Assembly: GCA_028527945.1 (NCBI GenBank)
Contig: JAQQAK010000079.1
Coordinates: 1-11,783, forward strand
Reading direction: 5' to 3'
DNA: 11,783 nucleotides
DNA from: Spirochaetaceae bacterium
Lineage (GTDB): Bacteria; Spirochaetota; Spirochaetia; UBA9216
The notes under the pieces are model-generated. The model was not told where the DNA came from. It saw nothing but the letters and a program-made list of their open reading frames with translations, and searched no databases. How positions within the stretch are numbered: the first letter of the stretch is position 1; every line of letters begins with the position of its first letter. Of this stretch, positions 1 to 7,070 are shown piece by piece. The translations under genes and the position numbers were made by a program.

Positions 1-1
1 T

Positions 2-1108
2 AGAACACTTCGTAACGGAAAAACACAATCAGGTGAAAATATAGCTCTAAACTTTAAGAACTATATTTATGATTTCAAAACTTCAACCTTCTTTCTTCAG
101 AATGGATTATACCTTGCAATTGCAATATTCTTTATAACCTGTATTATTGTCGCGCCGCTTACAGGCAATGGACACCTTTTGACTTTGCCTAATATATTTA
201 CCCTTCTTGAACAAGCATCTACCCGTATGTTCTACGCTTTAGGCGTTGCGGTACTAATTCTTCAAGCAGGTACAGACCTTAGCGTTGGCCGAATGGTTGC
301 GATTGGTGCTATTACAACAGGCTTAATCCTTCACCCAGGTCCAAACATTGTAACTTTTATGGGAATGGGTCCATGGGATTTCACAGCAATACCTATTTTC
401 TTACGACTTTCAATGGCATTAATAATTTCAATAGTTCTTTGTACCCTGTTTAGTTTACTGGCAGGATTTTTTAGCGCCAAGTTTAAAATTCACCCTTTTA
501 TTTCAACATTAGCAACACAGCTTATAATCTATGGCCTATTATTCTTCGGAACAAGTGGAACTCCTGTAGGTTCTATTGACCATGATGTAAAAACAATGAT
601 AGGAGGACGATGGACTCTTGGAATTGTAAATGGAGAATTAGTAACCTTTCCAAAACTAATAATTCCAGCCATCATTGCAATAGTGGTGTCATGGTTTATA
701 TGGAATAAAACAACTTTTGGAAAAAATATGTATGCTGTTGGTGGAAACCCGGAAGCCGCAAGTGTCAGTGGAATAAGTGTATTTAAAGTAACAATGGGTG
801 TATTTGCCATGGCTGGTATTTTCTATGGATGCGGAGCATTCTTGGAAGCTTTTAAGGCCAATGCTAGCGCCGGAACAGGTCAGGGTTATGAGCTTGATGC
901 TATAGCAGCCTGTGTTGTTGGTGGAATATCTTTCTTTGGTGGTATTGGAAAAATAAAAGGAGCCGTTATTGGTGTTATAATCTTTACCGGTTTAACCTAC
1001 TGCTTAACATTCCTTGGAATTGATACAAACCTTCAGTTTGTTTTTAAAGGTTGTATCCTTCTAACCGCTGTTACACTTGACAGTGTGAAATATATAACTA
1101 AAAAATAG
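2..1108 (+). CDS. mglC: Galactose/methyl-galactoside ABC transporter permease MglC (5' partial)
   Basis: Inner-membrane permease of the Mgl system, importing galactose, glucose and methyl-galactosides with MglB and the ATPase MglA. The frame is open from the left edge with no stop, so the start lies outside the window; the in-frame TTG at 179 is internal, because the preceding 59 codons encode a cytoplasmic tail and first membrane segment (YLAIAIFFITCIIVAPL) typical of these proteins. The match to E. coli MglC is strong: GTDLS-GR near codon 266-300, FGKN-(Y/F)A-GGNPEAA near 717-760, YELDAIAACVVGG near 888-927, and the C-terminal LDS-KY--KK. At least 368 residues are present against 336 in E. 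coli, so little can be missing apart from a longer N-terminus. mglA is expected upstream, outside the window. mglB follows 68 nt downstream, giving the order C-B instead of the E. coli B-A-C. Confidence 0.93.
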   Translation, partial: RTLRNGKTQSGENIALNFKNYIYDFKTSTFFLQNGLYLAIAIFFITCIIVAPLTGNGHLLTLPNIFTLLEQASTRMFYALGVAVLILQAGTDLSVGRMVAIGAITTGLILHPGPNIVTFMGMGPWDFTAIPIFLRLSMALIISIVLCTLFSLLAGFFSAKFKIHPFISTLATQLIIYGLLFFGTSGTPVGSIDHDVKTMIGGRWTLGIVNGELVTFPKLIIPAIIAIVVSWFIWNKTTFGKNMYAVGGNPEAASVSGISVFKVTMGVFAMAGIFYGCGAFLEAFKANASAGTGQGYELDAIAACVVGGISFFGGIGKIKGAVIGVIIFTGLTYCLTFLGIDTNLQFVFKGCILLTAVTLDSVKYITKK

Positions 1109-1115
1109 TACTAAG

Positions 1116-1137
1116 CGGAAAGGCTTCGGCCTTTCCG
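1116..1137 (+). promoter_or_regulatory. Intercistronic UUCG hairpin between mglC and mglB
   Basis: A perfect 9-bp stem (CGGAAAGGC / GCCTTTCCG) closes on a TTCG loop; C(UUCG)G is an exceptionally stable RNA tetraloop. It starts 7 nt after the mglC stop. What follows is ATATAATTTC and not a run of T, so it is a poor intrinsic terminator. It could be a weak terminator or attenuator, or an RNA stability or processing element that raises mglB mRNA relative to mglC. A TATAAT at 1139-1144 sits right behind it, but its -35 position (1116-1121, CGGAAA) does not look like TTGACA. If that -10 is real, mglB may have its own start site about 25 nt before its ATG. Confidence 0.6.
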
Positions 1138-1176
1138 ATATAATTTCAACTCAGGCATATTTTCAAAGGGGCTTAC

Positions 1177-2187
1177 ATGAAAAAAATCATTCAACTGTTA
1201 ATTTGTCTAACTTCAATTGTAATTCCTGTTGCGGCTAATGGTATAAAAGAATCTTCAACACCGCAAATTGGATGCGCAATCTATAAGTTTGATGACACTT
1301 TTATGTCAGGTGTAAGGAATTCAATACTAAACGCTGTAGAAGGAAAAGCTAAAATAACTATAGTAGATTCTGAAAACAATCAGGCAAAACAGAATGAAGA
1401 TGTTGAGCTCTTTATAAAATTGGGAATAGACTGCATGATTTTAAACCCAGTAGACAGAGCTGCGGCTGGAGTAGAAATAGATAAGGCAAAGGCATCGCAA
1501 ATCCCTATTGTTTTTGTAAACAGACAACCATTTGTTGATGACATGGAAAAATGGGACAAGGTTTATTATGTGGGAGCCAGAGCAAAAGAATCAGGAATAA
1601 TGAGCGCGCAAATTCTTGCGGATTACTGGAAAACTCATCCTGAAGCAGATAGAAACAATGATGGAATACTTCAATATGTTCTATTAAAAGGAGAACCTGG
1701 ACATCAGGACGCAGAACAAAGAAGTGAAGCCTCTACAGAGTATCTAAAAAAAGATGGAATAAAAATTCAAAAACTGGCAGAAGATACTGCGATGTGGGAT
1801 CAAGTAAAAGCACAAGAAAAAATGGCCTCATTTCTTGCGTCGTTTGGAAACGGGATTGAAGCGGTAATAGCTAATAATGATGATATGGCATTAGGCGCTA
1901 TTGAAGCGCTAAAAGCTGATGGTTACTTTTCAAATAATAAATATATGCCAGTTATTGGTGTAGATGCGACAGCCCCCGCTCTTCAAGCCCTTCAGGAAGG
2001 AACCCTTCTTGGCACAGTCCTAAATGATGCTCACAATCAGGCAAACGCAGCTGTTAACATCGCGCTGCTTTTAGCAAAAAATGAAAAAATTGACAGTGTA
2101 TCAATAGGATATGAAATGGAAGGACACTATGTTTGGATACCATATCAGAAAGTAACACAAAAAAATTATAAAAATTTTCTGGAATAA
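1177..2187 (+). CDS. mglB: D-galactose/D-glucose-binding periplasmic protein MglB
   Basis: Substrate-binding protein of the Mgl ABC importer, 336 aa (E. coli 332). Residues 1-20 form a signal peptide (MKK, hydrophobic core, VAA before NG); no convincing lipobox, as the only Cys is at residue 10. Residues matching the E. coli sugar contacts are all present: D39/D40 in YKFDD, N115 in FVNRQP, H176, D178 and R182 in GEPGHQDAEQR, W207 in DTAMWD, N234 in IANND, D263 in GVDA and N283 in LNDAHNQ. The calcium loop is kept (DRNNDGILQ, 158-166) with E228 as the distant ligand. The ribosome binding site AAAGGGG (1165-1171) lies 5 nt before the ATG. The TAA stop is immediately followed by the stop of the opposite-strand gene, with no terminator visible. 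Known from the family: MglB also passes the sugar signal to chemoreceptors; whether it does so here cannot be seen. Confidence 0.95.
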   Translation: MKKIIQLLICLTSIVIPVAANGIKESSTPQIGCAIYKFDDTFMSGVRNSILNAVEGKAKITIVDSENNQAKQNEDVELFIKLGIDCMILNPVDRAAAGVEIDKAKASQIPIVFVNRQPFVDDMEKWDKVYYVGARAKESGIMSAQILADYWKTHPEADRNNDGILQYVLLKGEPGHQDAEQRSEASTEYLKKDGIKIQKLAEDTAMWDQVKAQEKMASFLASFGNGIEAVIANNDDMALGAIEALKADGYFSNNKYMPVIGVDATAPALQALQEGTLLGTVLNDAHNQANAAVNIALLLAKNEKIDSVSIGYEMEGHYVWIPYQKVTQKNYKNFLE

Positions 2188-3159
2188 TTAAGGCATAAGA
2201 AATAACCGTTTTTGAATATCGGGTTCGAACATATTTTTTTTATTTACTATTGAAAAATCTACTGAAATATTTTCGACCTTCTTCCCTTCAATCAAATCTA
2301 TTGCAGCATAAATAGACTGATACCCCATAGCAAAAGAATTGATTACAAGAATATAATCTACAATATTTGTTTCAAGACTTTCTATATTAATAAGAGAATT
2401 ACTAGAAACCACAGATAAAATGTTATTACCAGAATCAATCATCTGAAGAGCTTTAATTAACGCTTCAGAGGTTTCTGCATTTACAGTAAAAATAATATTT
2501 ATTTTACTATCTATTTTATAACTATTTATAATCTGAGTACAAATAGAATCTATCTTACGGCCGGTATAAATTACCTTAAAATTCGCGTTAGGTTCATTCT
2601 TCAAAACTTCTGAGAAACCTTCCGCAAGATAACGTTCAGAAGAAAGTGTAGCAAAACTTCCAACAATTAGAGCATTGATATAAGAAAACTTGTTATTGCT
2701 AAAAAGCTCTTCAGCCATGGCTCTACCAGCCGGATGCAAATCTGTCATATAAAAAGAAGCAGAGCTTTCTTCATCTTTATCATATTCGTTAAAAAGAGAA
2801 ATAACCTTCACACCAGATTCTTCAGCTATCTTTAAAGGCTTTTGCAAAAGGTAATAACTGCATGGAGTAATTACAATACAGTCTGTTCCATTGTTTACAG
2901 TTTTATTTATATAATCAATTTGTGTAGAAACATCAGCGGCATTTACTGTTGAATAAAAATCAACTATACAGTGATTATCTGTACGTGCTTCGCGAACTCC
3001 ATTTCTCATACTACTCCAGAATTGCCCGCCTTCTTTCATCCTGATAAATGTAATATTGTATGGCTTTTCTGCCCGCTCAGATAAAACCTTAACAGTCCCA
3101 AAAAAGACAATAAGAACAATAAAAATTATTAGTACAATATAAAGTTTTCTCTTTTTCAT
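2188..3159 (-). CDS. Membrane-anchored periplasmic-binding-like sugar sensor protein
   Basis: A 323-aa protein with a basic start and one membrane segment (about residues 6-26, no signal-peptidase site or lipobox), followed by a type I periplasmic binding fold of the Peripla_BP_4 class. The first lobe starts at ITFIRMKEGGQFW (36-48), the sugar-protein pattern of beta strand then aromatic-rich loop; DCIVITP (93-99), VKVISLFNEYD (117-127) and INALIVGSF (161-169) are core strands. It is the last gene of a - strand operon and overlaps the histidine kinase by 4 nt (ATGA, 3156-3159). No permease or ATPase is coupled to it, so it is better read as an accessory sensor than a transport protein. XylFII of the XylFII-LytS-YesN xylose sensor is a described membrane-anchored protein with the same partners. 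The ligand is unknown: it lacks the MglB pattern of sugar contacts (no GEPGHxDAExR, no DTAMW). It converges with mglB with no spacer. Confidence 0.85.
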   Translation of the reverse strand: MKKRKLYIVLIIFIVLIVFFGTVKVLSERAEKPYNITFIRMKEGGQFWSSMRNGVREARTDNHCIVDFYSTVNAADVSTQIDYINKTVNNGTDCIVITPCSYYLLQKPLKIAEESGVKVISLFNEYDKDEESSASFYMTDLHPAGRAMAEELFSNNKFSYINALIVGSFATLSSERYLAEGFSEVLKNEPNANFKVIYTGRKIDSICTQIINSYKIDSKINIIFTVNAETSEALIKALQMIDSGNNILSVVSSNSLINIESLETNIVDYILVINSFAMGYQSIYAAIDLIEGKKVENISVDFSIVNKKNMFEPDIQKRLFLMP

Positions 3160-4916
3160 AATTCAACCATCTTATTAACAGGAATAATATCGTCACCGCA
3201 TGGAATTCTTATCTCAAATGTCGCGCCTTCTTCGATTTCAGAAATAATTTTAATACCATACTTTTCTCCATATGTCAGCTTAATTCTCTTATTAACATTA
3301 AAAACCCCAATTCCGCTGCCGCTTCTATCATGCTCATGTTTATCTGTTGTCAGAATTGACTCCTGAGTTTCCTTATCCATTCCGACACCAGTATCTGAAA
3401 CAGTAACAATAATATCTTCACCTTCTTTTTGTACTTTTATCTCAATAAGACCTGGATCTACAAGATATCTAATACCGTGATAAATTGAATTTTCAACAAT
3501 TGGCTGTATAAGAAGCTTTATTATAGGTTTCATTTTTAAGTTTTCCGGAAGTGAAATTGAAAAATCAAATTTATCAGTAAACCGCTTCTGTTGAATAGCC
3601 AAATAACTTTCAACGTGGCTCAATTCTTCTTCAAGTGTTATAAACTCATGATCTCTGGAAATTGAAATTCTAAACATATTTGAAAGAGCTTTTACCATTT
3701 GTATAATATTTCCAAAATCCTTTTGTTCCGCAAACCAAACAATTGAGTCCAGTGTGTTATACAAGAAATGAGGATTTATTTTGGCCTGAAGAGCCTCAAG
3801 CTCACTTTTACGAATTAATTTCTGCTCTTCTACTATGTCATCCATCAATTTCTTCATTCTTTCAGCCATTCTTGTAAACGAAATAGCAAGCGAACGAACC
3901 TCAATACTTGTATGTTTTAAAAGCATAGGTTTGAAGGTTTCAATATTAAAATCTTCAACTTCTTTCTCAAGCTGCCTAATTGGTAATGTTATGTAATTAG
4001 AAACAACCAAAGACAGTATAACTCCGGCTAATGTTAGAACTGGAATGAGTACAGAAATAAGAATCAAGAATGGAACCATGACAGTGAAAAGTTCTTCATG
4101 CGGATAGGATATTCCGACAATCTTCCAGCCTGTAAAATCTACAGTATCAATTATCGAATACCGGCGGCTGTTATTATAAATAGAATAAAAACGCCCAAGA
4201 ATATGCTGTTTTAAAGAAGGAATATCTTCTTTAAATTGTCCAAGATTTATTAATGTTTGTTTTGGATGATAAACAATGTTATAAAACTTATCGATTAGAA
4301 AACAATATCCGTTCTCACCTATAGAAATTGACTTTATTATTGAATCTATTGAACTTTGGTTAATATCAATAAGCAAAACTGCAGAATGACTGATTCCGTT
4401 CTCATCTTCCAGTTTTATTACTTCTGAATAACTAATTACCCAAGTATATTTTAACAAGACTAATTGTTGCACGTGCGGAACCGAAAAATAATAACCACTG
4501 TTATGGGTTTGAGCATATTTAAACCAATTTTGCTTAACAATTTCTTTTGGAGCCCGAAGATTATTTGAACTTGTACCAAAAAGCAATTCACCATTAAGAG
4601 CAAAAATATCTATTGTGACAATGTCATTTCTTGAGTTCTTGATTACATTAAAACTCTGAATAATCTGCTCTTCACTTTCAGAATTTGATATTATATCAGG
4701 AACAGCCGAACCTATTTTGATTATGTCAGTAACATAAGAATTAAGGTTTCTTCGCAGCTGATAAATTGTCTGTTGAGTAGAATCTTCAAGACTTGTCCTG
4801 ACCTGAATTAAAAAATATATAGAAACCGCAAGTGTCATAAAAAAAGTAATTGCAATAACTACTGCCAGAATTGCAGTTCCAAAAATCTTTTGAATGCTAA
4901 AATTTCTGGAACTCAT
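3156..4916 (-). CDS. YesM-type sensor histidine kinase with dCache domain
   Basis: A 586-aa inner-membrane kinase. Order seen: transmembrane segment 1 (about 12-37), extracytoplasmic dCache-like domain (about 40-275, with the typical SIGENGYCFLIDKFYNIVYHP at 197-218), transmembrane segment 2 (about 279-307), HAMP (about 307-360), His_kinase domain with phospho-acceptor H383 in NPHFLYN (381-387), and HATPase_c with N box QPIVENS (471-477, N476), G1 DTGVGMD (508-514) and G2 GSGIGVFN (533-540). All catalytic elements look intact. It overlaps the response regulator upstream (ATGA, 4913-4916) and the binding-like protein downstream (ATGA, 3156-3159), so the three are almost certainly translationally coupled. 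Because it has its own Cache domain and a binding-protein partner, it may integrate two ligands. Regulation of the neighbouring sugar transporters is inferred from position only. Confidence 0.94.
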   Translation of the reverse strand: MSSRNFSIQKIFGTAILAVVIAITFFMTLAVSIYFLIQVRTSLEDSTQQTIYQLRRNLNSYVTDIIKIGSAVPDIISNSESEEQIIQSFNVIKNSRNDIVTIDIFALNGELLFGTSSNNLRAPKEIVKQNWFKYAQTHNSGYYFSVPHVQQLVLLKYTWVISYSEVIKLEDENGISHSAVLLIDINQSSIDSIIKSISIGENGYCFLIDKFYNIVYHPKQTLINLGQFKEDIPSLKQHILGRFYSIYNNSRRYSIIDTVDFTGWKIVGISYPHEELFTVMVPFLILISVLIPVLTLAGVILSLVVSNYITLPIRQLEKEVEDFNIETFKPMLLKHTSIEVRSLAISFTRMAERMKKLMDDIVEEQKLIRKSELEALQAKINPHFLYNTLDSIVWFAEQKDFGNIIQMVKALSNMFRISISRDHEFITLEEELSHVESYLAIQQKRFTDKFDFSISLPENLKMKPIIKLLIQPIVENSIYHGIRYLVDPGLIEIKVQKEGEDIIVTVSDTGVGMDKETQESILTTDKHEHDRSGSGIGVFNVNKRIKLTYGEKYGIKIISEIEEGATFEIRIPCGDDIIPVNKMVEL

Positions 4917-6511
4917 ACATTAACCAGTTTTTTTCTATAAGCCTGAGGAGAGATTCCTTCTGATTTTTTAAATGAAAATGAAAAATAATTAGGATCTGAA
5001 AACCCTACAGATAACGCAATCTCATAATTTTTCATTTTAGTATTTTTTAAAAGAACCTTTGCGTGCGACATTCTTGTTTTAGTAAGGGCACCAATAAATG
5101 TTATTTCACACTCCTTCTTAAATGTAGAACTAAAATAAGCCTCACTAACACACAACATACTGCTTATTTTTTCAAGAGAAAAGTTTGGATCTTGATAATT
5201 TTGTTCAATAAGTTTCTTAGCATCTTCCACAAACTGCTTGTTGCTGGTCTTTCTTTTTTTCTCAATCTCCTCATTTAGAGACTGGCAGAATTTTTTCAAC
5301 CTGATCGTGATATTCTGGATAGTGGTTACTCCACTTAAAATATCAGCTAAAGAGCTCCATGCTCCTTCAATCTTGGCAATATCAATATTATATTCAAGCG
5401 CCAGACTAGCCAATATTGTTGTTATCTTAAAAAGAGAGGCAGAAATTTCTGCAGAAGTCAAACCAAGTTTATTACTAATTAATTCTTCGACAGCCCCCCC
5501 TATTGAATCTGAGGTACCAAGCTTTACTTCTAAAACTAGTTTATCCATCCCCTGTTCCATAGATTGTGTAGATAAAAGAGTTAAATCTCTGGTTTCAAGG
5601 TCTCCTATGTAATAAATATTATATTCAGGGTAATAAGGCCTATAATTAAGAGCGCAAACAGCCTGACTTCTGGATTCTGAAAGTTCCATAAAATTATATA
5701 CCGGTCGGCTTACACCTATTATACATTCTGATTTTATATAAAACCCTATCTGTTTTTTTATTGTATTAAGATTATTTAAGGTTTTACGAATAAAAGAAGA
5801 TTCTTCAAGTGCCCTTTCTTCTTTTATTTTTTTATAAAATGTGACTATGTTGGTTCCTTCCAATATAGTTGAGAAATATTTTTTCTCTTCAGCATTAAAA
5901 GCTAGAAGAACCTGATTAACTGTTGTCAAATTTAATTTTTCATCACCATCTTCCATTTCTATTACTGCGGTCATATAAATATCCTGATCACAGGGTAAAT
6001 CATATGAAAGGGCTGTGGACAGAATACTTTCAGTCTGTCCTTCATAGAGTTTTACCAATAGCTGCTGTTTTAAATTACTTACAGCATTTTGATAGGCTTC
6101 TTCTAATTGCTTTTTATTGATCAAACTTTCAATTTTGTCATCAAAATACTTTTTAATTTTAACAAGTAATTGAGAAAAATCTTCTTTTGATAAAGGTTTT
6201 AAAGCATAGTAAGTGACATCTAACTTAATAGCGGTTTGCGCGTATGAGAACTCATCATAACCAGATAAAATTATCACAGTTGTTTCAGGATGTGTTTTTC
6301 TAAGCTCACTAATAAGAGAAAGACCATCCATATACGGCATTTTTATATCTGTTATAACAACATCCGGATTTTTTTCTTCTATTATATCAAGCGCTTCTAA
6401 TCCATTTTCTGCTTCACCAACAACAAAAAATCCAAAACTTTCCCAATCAATTGAAGCGCGAATCATTTGGCGAACAGAAATTTCATCTTCTACTAAAAGG
6501 ACTGAATACAT
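4913..6511 (-). CDS. YesN-type response regulator, REC plus AraC DNA-binding domain
   Basis: A 532-aa cytoplasmic transcription regulator, the first gene of the three-gene sensor operon. The receiver domain (1-120) has the acidic pair E8/D9, phospho-acceptor D55 in ITDIKMP, S83 and K105. A long central region (about 125-425) is typical of YesN-like proteins. The C-terminal AraC/XylS domain (about 428-532) has two helix-turn-helix units: FSLEKISSMLCVSEAYFSS (444-462) and NYEIALSVGFSDPNYFSFSF (495-514), ending in the usual SPQAYRK. The ATG at 6511 is preceded by AGAAAGGC, a usable but closely spaced ribosome binding site. A G7 tract (coding strand) lies at 5500-5494 over G338, G339 and A340; a slip there would remove the DNA-binding domain. 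It is divergent from fucU across 124 nt. Confidence 0.95.
   Translation of the reverse strand: MYSVLLVEDEISVRQMIRASIDWESFGFFVVGEAENGLEALDIIEEKNPDVVITDIKMPYMDGLSLISELRKTHPETTVIILSGYDEFSYAQTAIKLDVTYYALKPLSKEDFSQLLVKIKKYFDDKIESLINKKQLEEAYQNAVSNLKQQLLVKLYEGQTESILSTALSYDLPCDQDIYMTAVIEMEDGDEKLNLTTVNQVLLAFNAEEKKYFSTILEGTNIVTFYKKIKEERALEESSFIRKTLNNLNTIKKQIGFYIKSECIIGVSRPVYNFMELSESRSQAVCALNYRPYYPEYNIYYIGDLETRDLTLLSTQSMEQGMDKLVLEVKLGTSDSIGGAVEELISNKLGLTSAEISASLFKITTILASLALEYNIDIAKIEGAWSSLADILSGVTTIQNITIRLKKFCQSLNEEIEKKRKTSNKQFVEDAKKLIEQNYQDPNFSLEKISSMLCVSEAYFSSTFKKECEITFIGALTKTRMSHAKVLLKNTKMKNYEIALSVGFSDPNYFSFSFKKSEGISPQAYRKKLVNV
5494..5500 (-). repeat. G7 homopolymer inside the response regulator gene
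   Basis: Seven consecutive G on the coding strand spell GGG GGG G(CT) for Gly-Gly-Ala at residues 338-340. GGG is an unexpected choice in an AT-rich gene, and the tract is one of three G6-G7 runs on the - strand within about 2.6 kb (the others are intergenic, 6575-6580 and 8090-8096). It is shorter than most proven slippage tracts, so a phase-variation role is a guess. Confidence 0.3.
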
Positions 6512-6540
6512 GCCTTTCTATTATATAGCGGGCAATACAA

Positions 6541-6550
6541 GCTGTACAGC
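6541..6550. promoter_or_regulatory. Perfect 10-bp palindrome in the divergent sensor/fucU promoter region
   Basis: GCTGTACAGC reads the same on both strands and lies in the 124-nt gap between the response regulator (ATG at 6511) and fucU (ATG at 6636). On the - strand it directly follows a -10-like GATTAT (6558-6553), so it would cover the likely transcription start of the sensor operon, a typical repressor position. The same bases also offer TGTACA (6548-6543), 17 nt before a TATAAT (6525-6520) as a second - strand promoter reading. The binding protein is not identifiable. Confidence 0.35.
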
Positions 6551-6594
6551 ATATAATCCAAAACTAAAAATAGTCCCCCCAAAGAAAACAATGG

Positions 6595-6600
6595 TATAAT
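6595..6600 (+). promoter_or_regulatory. Candidate -10 box for fucU
   Basis: TATAAT lies 35 nt before the fucU ATG. The -35 position (about 6572-6577) is AGTCCC and does not match TTGACA, and a C6 run (6575-6580) occupies the -35/spacer area. The transcript would start near 6607 and contain the good AGGAG site at 6624-6628. The -35 is weak, so an activator may be required. Confidence 0.4.
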
Positions 6601-6635
6601 GTAGGCAATAATATTATAGCAACAGGAGTATAAAT

Positions 6636-7070
6636 ATGTTAAAAGGTATACCTTCAATTATTTCGCCCGAACTTCTAAAAATATTACATGAAATGGGGCA
6701 TGGAGATGAACTAGTTATTGGAGACGCTAACTATCCGGCCGCCTCCAACGCAAAACGTCTTATAAGAGCAGACGGTCACGGTAATCTTCAGCTGCTTGAA
6801 GCAATTCTTTCTCTTTTTCCGCTAGATACTTTCTCAGATTATCAAATAGGCCTAATGGAAGTAGTACCTGGAGATCCAACAGTTCCAACAATTTGGGATG
6901 AGTATAAAAAAATTGCGGCAAGGCATGAAGACTTTGAGGTCAAATTCAAGTTTATCGAACGCTTTGCTTTTTATGATAAGGCCAAAGAGGCATATGCAAT
7001 TGTTGCGACAGGAGAACCGGCATTATACGCGCCCATAATTCTTAAAAAAGGAATTATAAAACCGGATTAA
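6636..7070 (+). CDS. fucU: L-fucose mutarotase FucU (RbsD/FucU family)
   Basis: A cytoplasmic sugar mutarotase, interconverting the alpha and beta anomers of L-fucose; family members also act on ribose and related sugars. The 144-aa protein matches E. coli FucU (140 aa) from end to end: ISPELLK-L-EMGHGDE (9-25, with the conserved His22), D30 in GDANYPA, RADG (44-47), FAFYDKAKEAYAIVATGE (110-127) and the C-terminal ILKKG. AGGAG (6624-6628) lies 7 nt before the ATG. It is divergent from the sensor operon, and its TAA (7068-7070) overlaps the stop of msrBA on the other strand by 4 nt. No fucose isomerase, kinase or aldolase is beside it, so the sugar it serves here is open; galactose via Mgl or the substrate of the pentulose-type kinase are both possible. 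Confidence 0.93.
   Translation: MLKGIPSIISPELLKILHEMGHGDELVIGDANYPAASNAKRLIRADGHGNLQLLEAILSLFPLDTFSDYQIGLMEVVPGDPTVPTIWDEYKKIAARHEDFEVKFKFIERFAFYDKAKEAYAIVATGEPALYAPIILKKGIIKPD

Noticed and set aside
179..181. TTG as the start codon of mglC
   Set aside because: The frame is open to the left edge, and the 59 preceding codons encode a plausible cytoplasmic tail and first membrane helix, so the real start is outside the window.
2160..2182. AAAAATTATAAAAATTTT as a terminator for mglB
   Set aside because: The possible stem is short and contains only A-T pairs, and no T run follows (CTGGAATAA); it would not be a stable intrinsic terminator.
2219..2232. GGGTTCGAAC, which looks like the T-arm of a tRNA
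   Set aside because: It lies inside the coding sequence of the binding-like sensor gene, and no acceptor stem, anticodon arm or D-arm can be placed around it.
5238..5612. 124-aa open frame on the + strand inside the response regulator gene
   Set aside because: The opposite strand encodes a complete YesN-type regulator with all expected motifs; this frame is its mirror.
6552..6557. A second TATAAT on the + strand as the fucU promoter
   Set aside because: Nothing resembling a -35 lies at the right distance (6529-6534 is GCGGGC), and a better placed TATAAT exists at 6595-6600.
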